A stretch of 64,000 nucleotides of DNA from positions 1 to 64,000 of the forward strand of contig JAETNQ010000007.1 of the NCBI GenBank assembly GCA_021772075.1, in the 5' to 3' direction. Origin of the DNA: Lachnospiraceae bacterium. Lineage in GTDB: Bacteria; Bacillota; Clostridia; Lachnospirales; Lachnospiraceae. The notes under the pieces were generated by a model, which saw nothing but the letters and a program-made list of their open reading frames with translations, made no database searches and was not told the origin of the DNA. A program made the translations under genes and the position numbers. Of the stretch, positions 1 through 7,417 are shown piece by piece. Every line of letters starts with the position of its first letter. The first letter of the stretch is position 1.

Positions 1-337
1 TGTCGCCAAAAGCCCGCCATGAGCCCGGATGGCGAATCGCGGGCGGTTGCGTCCGGCTGATACTGCTTTACCCGGAATATTTAGAAAATCCATTTCCCGG
101 AGCCGGTACGGTGAAACTATTCCTAACTTATTTCCCCGCTGTTCTTCCCCTGCCGTTCTCCCGCACCGCTTCCTTCCCGCCCAGCCCCCGGTCTGACAAA
201 ATTGATTTCCCTGTCCTGCCATCAAAAACCATTGCATACTTAGGGAATTCATGTTAAATTAGTTAAAGTATTGGAAATTTTTAAGGAAATATATATAGTA
301 ATAGTAAATGATATTTTTTGAATAGTAAATAGCAGCA
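1..337. other. Non-coding stretch, no gene supported
   Basis: I see no convincing coding region here. Reading frame 1 stays open from the window edge to a TGA at 58-60, so the first 60 bases could be the tail of a gene starting outside the window, but nothing in the encoded residues is recognisable. Bases about 151-217 are C-rich and then resemble the right half of the palindromic repeat at 27510-27599; the shared core ends in CAAAATTGATTTCC. From about 240 the sequence becomes AT-rich. Confidence 0.5.
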
Positions 338-638
338 GGGAAATTTATTTTTTAAGGGAATGGAGCTTCGGCGGTTTGGGTTTCCGGGGGCGGCGGTTTT
401 TGTCTGTTGCGGACAATCGGCCATTTTACTTATGAAATGGTTGATAACCTAAGGGAAAATCGCCATGGATGGCGATTTTAGGAAGCGCAGGACAGGGATG
501 TCCTTCGCTTCCGACCTGATCGTTTCCAAAGTTTTGCCCATTTCATTAGTAAAATCCGATTGGAAGCTCCAGCCAAAAACCGCCGCCCCCGGAAACCCAA
601 ACCGCCGAAGCGGTGTCCCCCTAAAAAACAAATTTCCC
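338..638. repeat. 301-bp imperfect inverted repeat with nested palindromes
   Basis: The arms 338-440 and 538-638 are inverted copies of each other. The core, 366-401 against 575-610, is 36 bases with no mismatch. The outer parts (338-346 with 630-638) and inner parts (414-440 with 538-562) pair with a few mismatches and a 2-base insertion. The roughly 97-base centre holds two further palindromes: 456-479 (AAAATCGCCAT, 2-base loop, ATGGCGATTTT) and 481-512 (GGAAGCG ... CGCTTCC enclosing GGACA/TGTCC). As RNA or single-stranded DNA this would form a long stem capped by two hairpins. It ends 26 bases before the lysozyme start codon. No transposase or obvious target-site duplication is seen. Confidence 0.85.
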
Positions 639-664
639 GCCAAGCGAAGGAAAGGAGAACATCC

Positions 665-1915
665 ATGCGTTTACCCGGTGAAAGCGAAGAAAAAAATGCC
701 AGATTATCGATGAAGTATATGATCATGGGGGTCAGCCTGACTATTTTGCTTATCCTCGGCGTGGTAGTTTATACGAATAAACAGGAGGAAGAGAGAAGGA
801 GGCAGCGCCGGCAGCAGGACGCGACCGTGATGACGCTGGATCACGAAGAAGGGCAGGAAGGCAGCGGCGCGGAAGGCGAAGCAGGAAGCACGGTGACGGA
901 AGAGGTTCCGGTAGTCGGTTATGCGGGAAGGAAGAGTATGCAGGAAGTGGAGCGCCTGTATGAAGAAAATAAGCTGAAAGCCTCGGATCTGGATTTCTGG
1001 GATATGTATCCGGAGAGGCCGGAAGCGGCAGAAAGCAGTGAAACGGGAAATTCCGGGAAAACGGAGGATGAAACCGGCGGGGAGGGGAGCGGCGCCAAGT
1101 ACGAAGAGGAAGCAAAGAGGGTGGAAGAAGAGGAAATCGCAAATGACCCTGCCAGAGATGGAAAACACACGCTTCTTACTTATGCGGACGGAACCGAGGA
1201 ATGGGTGCTGATCAATCCTTATCTGGAACAGAATACTTATGACTATACCAATCTGCAGATGAAAGGTGATAAGATGTCCTATTATGATAATGGAAGGGAT
1301 GTCTCCTATCTTGGACTGGATCTGTCTAAGTATAATGGCGATGTGGATTATGAGGCTTTAAAGGCGGAAGGCATTGATTTTGTAATGATCCGTCTGGGAG
1401 CGAGGGGATATGGCAGCGGACAGATTACATTGGATGAAAAATTTGAAGAAAATATCACGAAAGCGATAGGGGCTGGCCTGGAAGTGGGCGTTTATTTCTT
1501 TTCCCAGGCGATTACAGCCGAGGAAGCGGTGGAAGAGTCCAATTTTATTGTGCAGACTCTGGCTAATTATAAGATCACTTACCCGATTGCTTTTGATATG
1601 GAATATGTGCAGAATGACAAGGCGAGAATCGAGGCTTTGTCCAGAGAAGAAAAGACAGCGGTGGCCAAAGCATTTTTGCAGAATACAAAGGTGGCGGGTT
1701 ATCAGCCGATGATTTATGGGACAAAAGAATGGCTGATCAGGGAGATCGACCTGACGAAATTGACGGAGTATGATATCTGGCTGTCCCAGCAAAAGGATGT
1801 CCCGGATTATCCGTATAAATTCCAGATGTGGCAGTATAGCCTGAAAGGGAAAATAAGCGGCGTAAGCGGAGATGTGGGATTGAATATCAGCTTTGTGGAT
1901 TATTCTGAAAAATAG
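665..1915 (+). CDS. Membrane-anchored GH25 family lysozyme
   Basis: This 416-residue protein has a short cytoplasmic N-terminus, one membrane segment (about residues 18-37, ILLILGVVVY), a charged Glu-rich linker to about residue 210, and a C-terminal glycoside hydrolase family 25 domain. The domain is marked by YLGLDLSKYNGDVDY and the acidic pair in AFDMEY, the usual GH25 catalytic region. GH25 enzymes cut the N-acetylmuramyl-N-acetylglucosamine bond of peptidoglycan. Here the enzyme would act outside the membrane while tethered to it, which suggests wall remodelling rather than lysis of other cells. The ATG at 665 is chosen because AAAGGAG lies at 651-657. An in-frame upstream start at 560 lies inside the inverted repeat and encodes only repeat sequence. 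Confidence 0.87.
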   Translation: MRLPGESEEKNARLSMKYMIMGVSLTILLILGVVVYTNKQEEERRRQRRQQDATVMTLDHEEGQEGSGAEGEAGSTVTEEVPVVGYAGRKSMQEVERLYEENKLKASDLDFWDMYPERPEAAESSETGNSGKTEDETGGEGSGAKYEEEAKRVEEEEIANDPARDGKHTLLTYADGTEEWVLINPYLEQNTYDYTNLQMKGDKMSYYDNGRDVSYLGLDLSKYNGDVDYEALKAEGIDFVMIRLGARGYGSGQITLDEKFEENITKAIGAGLEVGVYFFSQAITAEEAVEESNFIVQTLANYKITYPIAFDMEYVQNDKARIEALSREEKTAVAKAFLQNTKVAGYQPMIYGTKEWLIREIDLTKLTEYDIWLSQQKDVPDYPYKFQMWQYSLKGKISGVSGDVGLNISFVDYSEK

Positions 1916-1922
1916 AAAGAAA

Positions 1923-2726
1923 TCATGTGTTTTCCGGCGTAAGCCGGAAGATGGCGGGAGAAATCTCTAATTTTGAGTAAATATCGGCATAAACGGCAGG
2001 AGAAAGCCCTTCGATATAATTTTGGGCGAAATTGCGGTTTATGCCGTTTTTTTTCAGAATATCGGCCGCCTTATTATAAGCGATGGCAGCCTCTGTTTCT
2101 TCTTTATAAATGCCCACCACATAGCTGCTCCTGATATGGATGCGCACTTTATAAAGGAAACCGCTCCGGTCTTTGGAGGGAATGCATGTCAGGCCATGGA
2201 AACGGTTCAGGACCTCAATATTTTCGTAACGGAAATCGGTGGCGTCGCCATTGATAAAACGGTAATCCTTCCCGCATACCGCATAATTTTTAATGCCATA
2301 GCGATTCAGGATGCTGCATTGCATGCCATAGTCATTCACAAAAAGCCGTCCGCCCCGGCACATGATTTTTTTGGAGGAATAATAAAACAAATCGTCGATA
2401 TCGAATTTCAGGCAGCGCGAAGGACTAAGATAATAAAGAAAATACTTATTCTTTAAATAAATCGGCATAGCAAAATAAAGCCCGTTATCCCGGAAATTAA
2501 CAAGAACTACCCATTTAGAAAAAGAAAGCGAAGAAGTGTCCGCATAATCCTCCAGTTTTACCGAATTCGTGCCGCTGATCATACGCGCTTCCTTATAAGC
2601 CATATGTGCTTCCGATTCTGTCGGGTAACTTCCCAGACTGATATGTTTTTCCCGAACCGTAACGGAAGCCCGGTAATAAACGGAACGGTCTTTTTTTCTT
2701 GCGATAAATACTCCCGGCAGACTCAT
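1923..2726 (-). CDS. AP2-like DNA-binding domain protein with degenerate HNH-like core
   Basis: This 267-residue protein contains two AP2/ERF-like segments. One is near the N-terminus (VYYRASVTVREKHISLGSYP, then the EAHMAYKEA helix) and one near the C-terminus (FLYKVRIHIRSSYVVGIYKE, then EAAIAYNKAADILK). Between them is a segment resembling the end of HNH homing endonucleases (INGDATDFRYENIEVLN), in which the expected catalytic histidines are not evident. This architecture occurs in phage and mobile-element HNH-AP2 proteins. The likely role is sequence-specific DNA binding, with nuclease activity doubtful. The ATG at 2726 follows AAAGGAGG and overlaps the stop of a short leader ORF (ATGA). 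A TTG further upstream at 2792 would also keep the frame open. The gene is convergent with the lysozyme gene, with 7 bases between the stops. Confidence 0.6.
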   Translation of the reverse strand: MSLPGVFIARKKDRSVYYRASVTVREKHISLGSYPTESEAHMAYKEARMISGTNSVKLEDYADTSSLSFSKWVVLVNFRDNGLYFAMPIYLKNKYFLYYLSPSRCLKFDIDDLFYYSSKKIMCRGGRLFVNDYGMQCSILNRYGIKNYAVCGKDYRFINGDATDFRYENIEVLNRFHGLTCIPSKDRSGFLYKVRIHIRSSYVVGIYKEETEAAIAYNKAADILKKNGINRNFAQNYIEGLSPAVYADIYSKLEISPAIFRLTPENT

Positions 2727-2776
2727 GCCTGATTCTTTCCTCCTTTCAGCATATGACCGGCGGATTCCCGTAACAT
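2723..2776 (-). CDS. 17-residue leader ORF coupled to the AP2-domain gene
   Basis: The ORF starts at ATG 2776 and encodes MLRESAGHMLKGGKNQA. It has its own strong Shine-Dalgarno (AAAGGAG, two bases before the ATG by count, slightly close). Its TGA shares bases with the ATG of the downstream gene in an ATGA overlap, and it contains that gene's AAAGGAGG site. Such an arrangement is typical of translational coupling or of a regulatory leader peptide. No codon run suggesting amino-acid attenuation is visible. It may simply be a chance ORF. Confidence 0.4.
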   Translation of the reverse strand: MLRESAGHMLKGGKNQA

Positions 2777-2834
2777 TACTCCTTTGCAGCAACCGCCGTC
2801 CTATTTATGCATATTTTGACACATTTCAACCATA

Positions 2835-2863
2835 ATTATACCATTTCAGAAAAAAGAATGCAA
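2835..2863 (-). promoter_or_regulatory. Sigma-A-type promoter for the AP2-domain gene
   Basis: Read on the minus strand: TTGCAT (2863-2858), a 17-base spacer, then a perfect TATAAT (2840-2835). Transcription would start near 2828, upstream of the leader ORF. Confidence 0.65.
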
Positions 2864-3009
2864 ATTTAGAAATTTTTTAGAAATAATTTCAATACTCTTT
2901 GTATAGAATATTAAAGAAGTGTTACATTTCTATGACAAAAAGTTACGCAGAGTCATAGTAAAACTGAGCCAGCGCCGCCGGTTCGGAGCGGTGCGGAAAC
3001 GAGGAAAAA

Positions 3010-3636
3010 ATGTACAAGTATAAAAAGAGTATTATCTTATTGGTGTTGTGTCAAATGATTTTTGCAGTAGCCTGGTTTAACTTGAAAGAGCTGAAGATCA
3101 ACAGGATAGCGTCTACGCCGGCATTCCAGATACGTTTTATGGAGGAACAGGCGGATCTGGATGCTTCCAGTTTTATGGGAATGGTGGCGGAAGCATCTTC
3201 CGGGCAGAGGGTAGTGGATTATAATCTGCTGGAAAGGGAAGCGAAATATACGTTGAATCAGGAGGATTATGATATCCTGCTGCGCATCGTGGAGGCGGAA
3301 GCAGGATGTGAGGATGTTAAAGGAAAAATGCTGGTGGCAGGAGTGATTATGAACCGGGTGGAAAGCAGCAGGTTCCCGGACAGCGTGAAGGAAGTGGTGT
3401 TCCAGAGGGGGAACGGCACTGTCCAGTTCTCTCCGGTGAAGGATGGGCGGCTGGACAGGGTAAAGATCAGCGAGGAGACGAAGGAGGCAGTGGAAAGAGT
3501 CCTATACGGAGAGGATATTACGGAGGGGGCATTGTATTTTGCCGCCCGCAAATATGCGGATCCCGAGAGGATGAAATGGTTTGACAACAGCCTGACGCTT
3601 CTGTTTTCCTATGGCGGCCATGAATTTTTTTCCTGA
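3010..3636 (+). CDS. SleB/CwlJ-type cell wall hydrolase
   Basis: This 208-residue protein has an N-terminal signal/anchor segment (residues 7-24, IILLVLCQMIFAVAWF) and a C-terminal hydrolase_2 domain from about residue 85 (LNQEDYDILLRIVEAEAG ... MNRVESSRFPDSVKEVVFQ ... TEGALYFAARK). The Glu-rich start of the domain (VEAEAG) carries the glutamate regarded as catalytic in SleB. The family cuts peptidoglycan as lytic transglycosylases and includes the spore-cortex enzymes SleB and CwlJ. Vegetative homologues are common in Clostridia, so a germination role is possible but not shown. The gene is monocistronic, with a 217-base upstream region. The ATG at 3010 is preceded by a GAGGAAAAA-type site. 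Confidence 0.85.
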   Translation: MYKYKKSIILLVLCQMIFAVAWFNLKELKINRIASTPAFQIRFMEEQADLDASSFMGMVAEASSGQRVVDYNLLEREAKYTLNQEDYDILLRIVEAEAGCEDVKGKMLVAGVIMNRVESSRFPDSVKEVVFQRGNGTVQFSPVKDGRLDRVKISEETKEAVERVLYGEDITEGALYFAARKYADPERMKWFDNSLTLLFSYGGHEFFS

Positions 3637-3646
3637 CAAAGAGCCT

Positions 3647-3696
3647 CTTAAGAACCCTTAAGAATCCTTAAGAACCCTTAAGAACCCTTAAGGGGG
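3647..3696. repeat. Five tandem 10-bp CTTAAGAACC units
   Basis: CTTAAG occurs at 3647, 3657, 3667, 3677 and 3687, each followed by AACC, AATC or, in the last unit, GGGG. The period is exactly 10 bases. The array lies 11 bases after the SleB-like stop codon and about 130 bases before thrC. Each CTTAAG is itself palindromic. Confidence 0.9.
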
Positions 3697-3827
3697 GGAA
3701 TATTTTCTGCGGAACATTTTCCCGGCATTGCGCGGGCAGGGAAACTATGCTATACTTAACGGCGTAGCGGAGTCGGCGAATGAATCCGGCTGATGACAGG
3801 ACAAGCAGGAACGGAGAGGAAAGCGGA

Positions 3828-5354
3828 ATGGAAGTATGGTATAGCAGTACAAGAAACGGCAGGATACGTATCAAGGCTTCAGAGGCTATTTTAAAAGGCT
3901 TATCGGAAGACGGAGGTTTATTCGTGCCGGACCACATACCGGAGCTGGAAAAAAGTTTTCAGGAACTGGCAGGGATGAGTTATCAGGAAACGGCTTATGA
4001 GGTTATGAAGCTTTATTTGACGGATTTTACAAAGGAGGAACTGGAGAACTGTATCGCAAGCGCGTATGATTCCAAGTTCGATACGGAGGAGATCGCTCCT
4101 TTGGCTTACGCGGACGGAGCCTATTTTCTGGAGCTGTTTCATGGCTCTACTATTGCTTTTAAAGATATGGCATTGTCGATCCTGCCTCATTTGATGATAA
4201 CGTCGGCAAAGAAAAATAAGGTAAAGAATGAGATCGTGATATTGACAGCTACTTCCGGGGATACGGGAAAGGCGGCCCTTGCCGGATTTGCAGGGGTGAA
4301 GGGAACGAAGATTATTGTATTTTATCCGAAAGACGGCGTCAGTCCGATACAGGAGCGGCAGATGGTGACGCAGAAAGAGGAAAATACATACGTCGTAGGG
4401 ATTCGCGGCAATTTTGACGATGCCCAGACAGGAGTAAAGAAGATATTTGCCGATAAGGAGCTGGAAGAGAGGATGAACAGTCAGGGATATCAGTTTTCCT
4501 CCGCCAATTCCATTAATATTGGACGTCTGGTTCCGCAGATCGTGTATTATGTATATGCTTATGCCCGTCTTTTGGGAAAAGAAGCGATCGCGGAAGGAGA
4601 TAAAATAAACGTAGTGGTTCCTACGGGGAATTTCGGCAATATTCTGGCGGCGTTTTATGCAAAAAATATGGGAGTTCCGATCGGCAGACTGATCTGCGCT
4701 TCCAATGAAAATAAGGTACTGTATGATTTCTTCCGTACAGGGGAATATGACAGGAACAGGGAATTTGTGCTGACCAGTTCGCCTTCCATGGATATATTGA
4801 TTTCCAGCAATCTGGAGAGGCTGATCTATCGGATCGCGGGCAATGACCCGGAAAAAACGGCGGATTTCATGAAGGCTTTAAGCGGGGAAGGCCGGTATGG
4901 GATTACCGGAGAGATGAGAGAAATGCTGGGCGATTTTTACGGCGGATACGCTTCCGAAGAGGAGACGGCGGAGACAATCCGTGAACTACAGAAAAAAACG
5001 GGTTACGTGGTGGATACCCATACGGCGGTAGCGGCATGCGTATATCGGAAATACGTGGAAGAAACGAAAGACCGGACGCTTTCCGTCATCGCTTCTACGG
5101 CAAGTCCCTTTAAGTTTACCAGGAGCGTCATGAACGCTATAGCGTCGGCAATAGCGCCGGCTATAGCGCCGGCCGATGCCGGGAAATATGACGCGATGAC
5201 TGATTTCGAGCTGGTGGATGAACTGGCTGCCCTGGCGGGAAAAGAGGTGCCGGAAGCGATTCAGGAGATACGGACGGCTCCGGTGGTGCATGACCATATA
5301 TGCGAAAAGGATGAAATGCGCCGGACGGTGGAAGAATTTTTAGGCTTGGAATGA
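3828..5354 (+). CDS. thrC: Threonine synthase
   Basis: This 508-residue protein converts O-phosphohomoserine to threonine using pyridoxal phosphate. The N-terminal signature (MEVWYSSTRN ... LSEDGGLFVPDHIP) is typical of the long bacterial/yeast-type enzyme. The PLP lysine is K112 in HGSTIAFKDMAL, and the phosphate-binding TATSGDTGKAA follows. Later conserved parts are VVPTGNFGN and TGYVVDTHTAVA. Near residues 437-450 there is an Ala-Ile-Pro low-complexity stretch (ASAIAPAIAPADAG) encoded by near-repeats of about 12 bases; this looks like a small in-frame expansion. The ATG at 3828 follows GGAGAGG. An upstream in-frame ATG at 3780 lacks a good site. The gene has no homoserine kinase or dehydrogenase neighbour here. 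Confidence 0.95.
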   Translation: MEVWYSSTRNGRIRIKASEAILKGLSEDGGLFVPDHIPELEKSFQELAGMSYQETAYEVMKLYLTDFTKEELENCIASAYDSKFDTEEIAPLAYADGAYFLELFHGSTIAFKDMALSILPHLMITSAKKNKVKNEIVILTATSGDTGKAALAGFAGVKGTKIIVFYPKDGVSPIQERQMVTQKEENTYVVGIRGNFDDAQTGVKKIFADKELEERMNSQGYQFSSANSINIGRLVPQIVYYVYAYARLLGKEAIAEGDKINVVVPTGNFGNILAAFYAKNMGVPIGRLICASNENKVLYDFFRTGEYDRNREFVLTSSPSMDILISSNLERLIYRIAGNDPEKTADFMKALSGEGRYGITGEMREMLGDFYGGYASEEETAETIRELQKKTGYVVDTHTAVAACVYRKYVEETKDRTLSVIASTASPFKFTRSVMNAIASAIAPAIAPADAGKYDAMTDFELVDELAALAGKEVPEAIQEIRTAPVVHDHICEKDEMRRTVEEFLGLE

Positions 5355-5387
5355 TGATGCACAAAGGAAGCGGCATGGAGGTTGCGC

Positions 5388-5732
5388 ATGGGAAATATAA
5401 ATATATTTGATCTGTTGATCGGAGCGAGCGGAGTTTACCTGATTTATACGGCATTAGCAATGAAAAGGACCGGAGAGATAAAGGCCGGGGTACTTGTCAG
5501 CAAGGAAATGGACGTGAACAGGATGAAAGATAAAGAAGGATTTATTAATTATATGTTCGGCAGGGTGCTGCTGGCGGGAGTGCTTATCGTTTTGTCGGCT
5601 GCCGCAAGCCTGGCCAGGACGGGGCAGAACGGCCCGACTTGGCTTTCTGTGGCAGGAAATGCAGGGTTTGTTGCGGCGCTTATTTTGTACATGGTGTCAT
5701 ATGCCAAAGCAAAAAAGATGTTTATCGACTAA
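5388..5732 (+). CDS. Small hypothetical membrane protein
   Basis: This 114-residue protein of unknown function has three likely membrane segments: about residues 6-24 (LLIGASGVYLIYTALAM), 52-70 (VLLAGVLIVLSAAASLA) and 82-100 (AGFVAALILYMVSYA). A charged cytoplasmic-looking loop lies between the first two. The ATG at 5388 is chosen because GGAGG ends seven bases upstream. It lies 33 bases after thrC and probably shares its transcript, which ends at the hairpin at 5754-5805. I do not recognise the family. Confidence 0.7.
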   Translation: MGNINIFDLLIGASGVYLIYTALAMKRTGEIKAGVLVSKEMDVNRMKDKEGFINYMFGRVLLAGVLIVLSAAASLARTGQNGPTWLSVAGNAGFVAALILYMVSYAKAKKMFID

Positions 5733-5753
5733 TCGGCACATGTTCGGAAAATA

Positions 5754-5805
5754 AAAATACCAGATACCCATTGTTCCATAAAAGAAATGGGTATCTGGTA
5801 TTTTT
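5754..5805. terminator. Bidirectional intrinsic terminator
   Basis: A long near-perfect stem, AAAATACCAGATACCCATT paired with its complement in 5785-5803, is followed by T5 on the plus strand and mirrored by an A run on the other side. It lies between the convergent membrane-protein gene and gltA and would serve both. Confidence 0.9.
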
Positions 5806-5839
5806 CCGTGCAAAAGGAGCGTTTGCCGGAAAACGGCGA

Positions 5840-7207
5840 TTACGGGCGGGAATGCATGCCTACGTAAGTATGGTCTGATCCTATAGGCTTATAAGCCGGG
5901 CGGATGATCTTGCCGTTGTTCGCCAGTTCTTCCATACGATGCGCGCTCCAGCCGGAAATACGCGCCATGGCGAAAATAGGGGTATATAATTCCATAGGAA
6001 GCCCCAGCATATGATATACAAAGCCGGAATAGAAATCCACGTTAATATTGACGCCTTTATAGATCTGCCGTTCTTTGGCGATGACCTCGGGAGCCAGGCG
6101 CTCGACCAGGGAATAAAGAGCGAATTCCTTCTGCAGCCCTTTCTCCTCCGACAGCTTTTCCACAAAAGATTTAAAAATAACGGCCCGGGGATCGGACTTG
6201 GAGTAAACGGCATGCCCCACGCCGTATATGAGTCCCGCATGGTCGAAAGCTTCTTTGCGGAGAAGCTTCAGCAGATAAGCCGATACTTCTTCTTCATCCG
6301 TCCAGTCGAACAGGGAGTGCTTCATTTCCTCAAACATCTGTACTACTTTGATGTTGGCTCCACCGTGCCTCGGCCCTTTCAGGGAACCGATAGCCGCCGC
6401 GATGGCGGAATAGGTATCGGTCAGGGAGGATGTCACCACATGGGTTGTAAAAGTAGAGTTATTGCCGCCTCCGTGTTCCATATGAAGCACGAGGGCAATG
6501 TCGAGTATCCTGGCTTCCAGAGGCGTATAAGAACTGTCAGGCCTTAAAATATGCAATATATTTTCCGCTGCGGATAATTCCGGCAGCGGCGAATGGATAT
6601 ACAGGCTTTTCCCGTCATGGTAGTAGCTGTACGCCTGATAGCCGTAAATGGACAACAGCGGAAACAGGCTGATCAGCTGCAGACACTGCCTCAGTACATT
6701 GGGCAGGGAAGTATCGTCGGCGCGGTCGTCATAGGAATAGAGCGTAAGGACGCTTCTTGCCAGCGTATTCATCATATCCCTGCTGGGCGCTTTCATAATA
6801 ATATCACGCACAAAGGAGGTAGGCAGGTTGCGGTAAAAACTGAGCAGCGAGCAAAAACTGTCCAATTCCTCCTTATTAGGCAGTTTATCAAATAATAAAA
6901 GATAGGTGACTTCTTCAAAACCGAAGCGGTTTTCCTTCGTAAAACCATCAACCAGGTCTTTGACATTATAACCTCTGTAAAACAAATCCCCATGAATAGG
7001 TATCTGTACGCCGTCCACGATCCGGTTGGCGCGGACATCGGAAATACGGGTGAGCCCTGCGAGCACGCCCTTTCCATTCAGATCCCTGAGCCCTCTTTTT
7101 ACGTCATATTTTGTAAAAAGCTCAGTCTCGATAATATCAGCTTTTTCGCTCATTTTTGCAAGTTGTATGATTTCAGGCGTGACTTCGGAATAAATATTGT
7201 GATCCAT
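5840..7207 (-). CDS. gltA: Citrate synthase
   Basis: This 455-residue protein condenses oxaloacetate and acetyl-CoA to citrate. The catalytic triad is visible: His in VLHMEHGGGNNSTF, His in IYGVGHAVYSKSDPR and Asp in GVNINVDFYSGF. The N-terminal RGLRDLNGKGVLAGLTRISDV is typical of the Clostridia-type enzyme, slightly longer than E. coli GltA. In these anaerobes it usually feeds glutamate synthesis through a partial TCA cycle. The ATG at 7207 is preceded by AAAGGAGG. A triple degenerate repeat lies directly upstream and may be an operator. No aconitase or isocitrate dehydrogenase gene is adjacent. Confidence 0.95.
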   Translation of the reverse strand: MDHNIYSEVTPEIIQLAKMSEKADIIETELFTKYDVKRGLRDLNGKGVLAGLTRISDVRANRIVDGVQIPIHGDLFYRGYNVKDLVDGFTKENRFGFEEVTYLLLFDKLPNKEELDSFCSLLSFYRNLPTSFVRDIIMKAPSRDMMNTLARSVLTLYSYDDRADDTSLPNVLRQCLQLISLFPLLSIYGYQAYSYYHDGKSLYIHSPLPELSAAENILHILRPDSSYTPLEARILDIALVLHMEHGGGNNSTFTTHVVTSSLTDTYSAIAAAIGSLKGPRHGGANIKVVQMFEEMKHSLFDWTDEEEVSAYLLKLLRKEAFDHAGLIYGVGHAVYSKSDPRAVIFKSFVEKLSEEKGLQKEFALYSLVERLAPEVIAKERQIYKGVNINVDFYSGFVYHMLGLPMELYTPIFAMARISGWSAHRMEELANNGKIIRPAYKPIGSDHTYVGMHSRP

Positions 7208-7217
7208 AGCTGGCCTC

Positions 7218-7269
7218 CTTTCCGGTGTAATGAATTCTTTAGGTGTGATAACTCCTTTAGGTGTTATAA
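7218..7269. repeat. Three degenerate direct repeats in the gltA leader
   Basis: CTTTCCGGTGTAAT (7218), CTTTAGGTGTGATA (7237) and CTTTAGGTGTTATA (7255) recur at 19- and 18-base spacing between gltA and its probable promoter. The copy nearest the gene overlaps its ribosome binding site. Helically spaced copies suggest a protein-binding site controlling gltA. Confidence 0.5.
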
Positions 7270-7417
7270 TATCATAAAAAAGTGGAGGATTGTAGAAAAA
7301 ATTGAAGATTTGTGAAAAATTAATGGTTTAGGGCGGCGGGCTTCTTCCCTTTTTAGGAAAAACATATTACAATAAAAAGAAATGAATGTGAAAATCATGA
7401 GAAAAGAGGACGAAAAA

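Noticed and set aside
1..257. Open reading frame 3 running from the window edge to about 257
   Set aside because: The encoded residues are Pro/Phe/Leu-rich without any family likeness and cross the C-rich repeat-like stretch; there is no start in view.
704..1170. Long minus-strand frames opposite the lysozyme linker
   Set aside because: They mirror the Glu/Lys-rich, purine-biased linker of the real gene, have no ribosome binding site and give low-complexity protein.
3641..3700. CTTAAG repeats as a transcription terminator of the SleB-like gene
   Set aside because: The units are direct repeats with tiny palindromes, not one strong stem, and the following tract is G-rich rather than T-rich.
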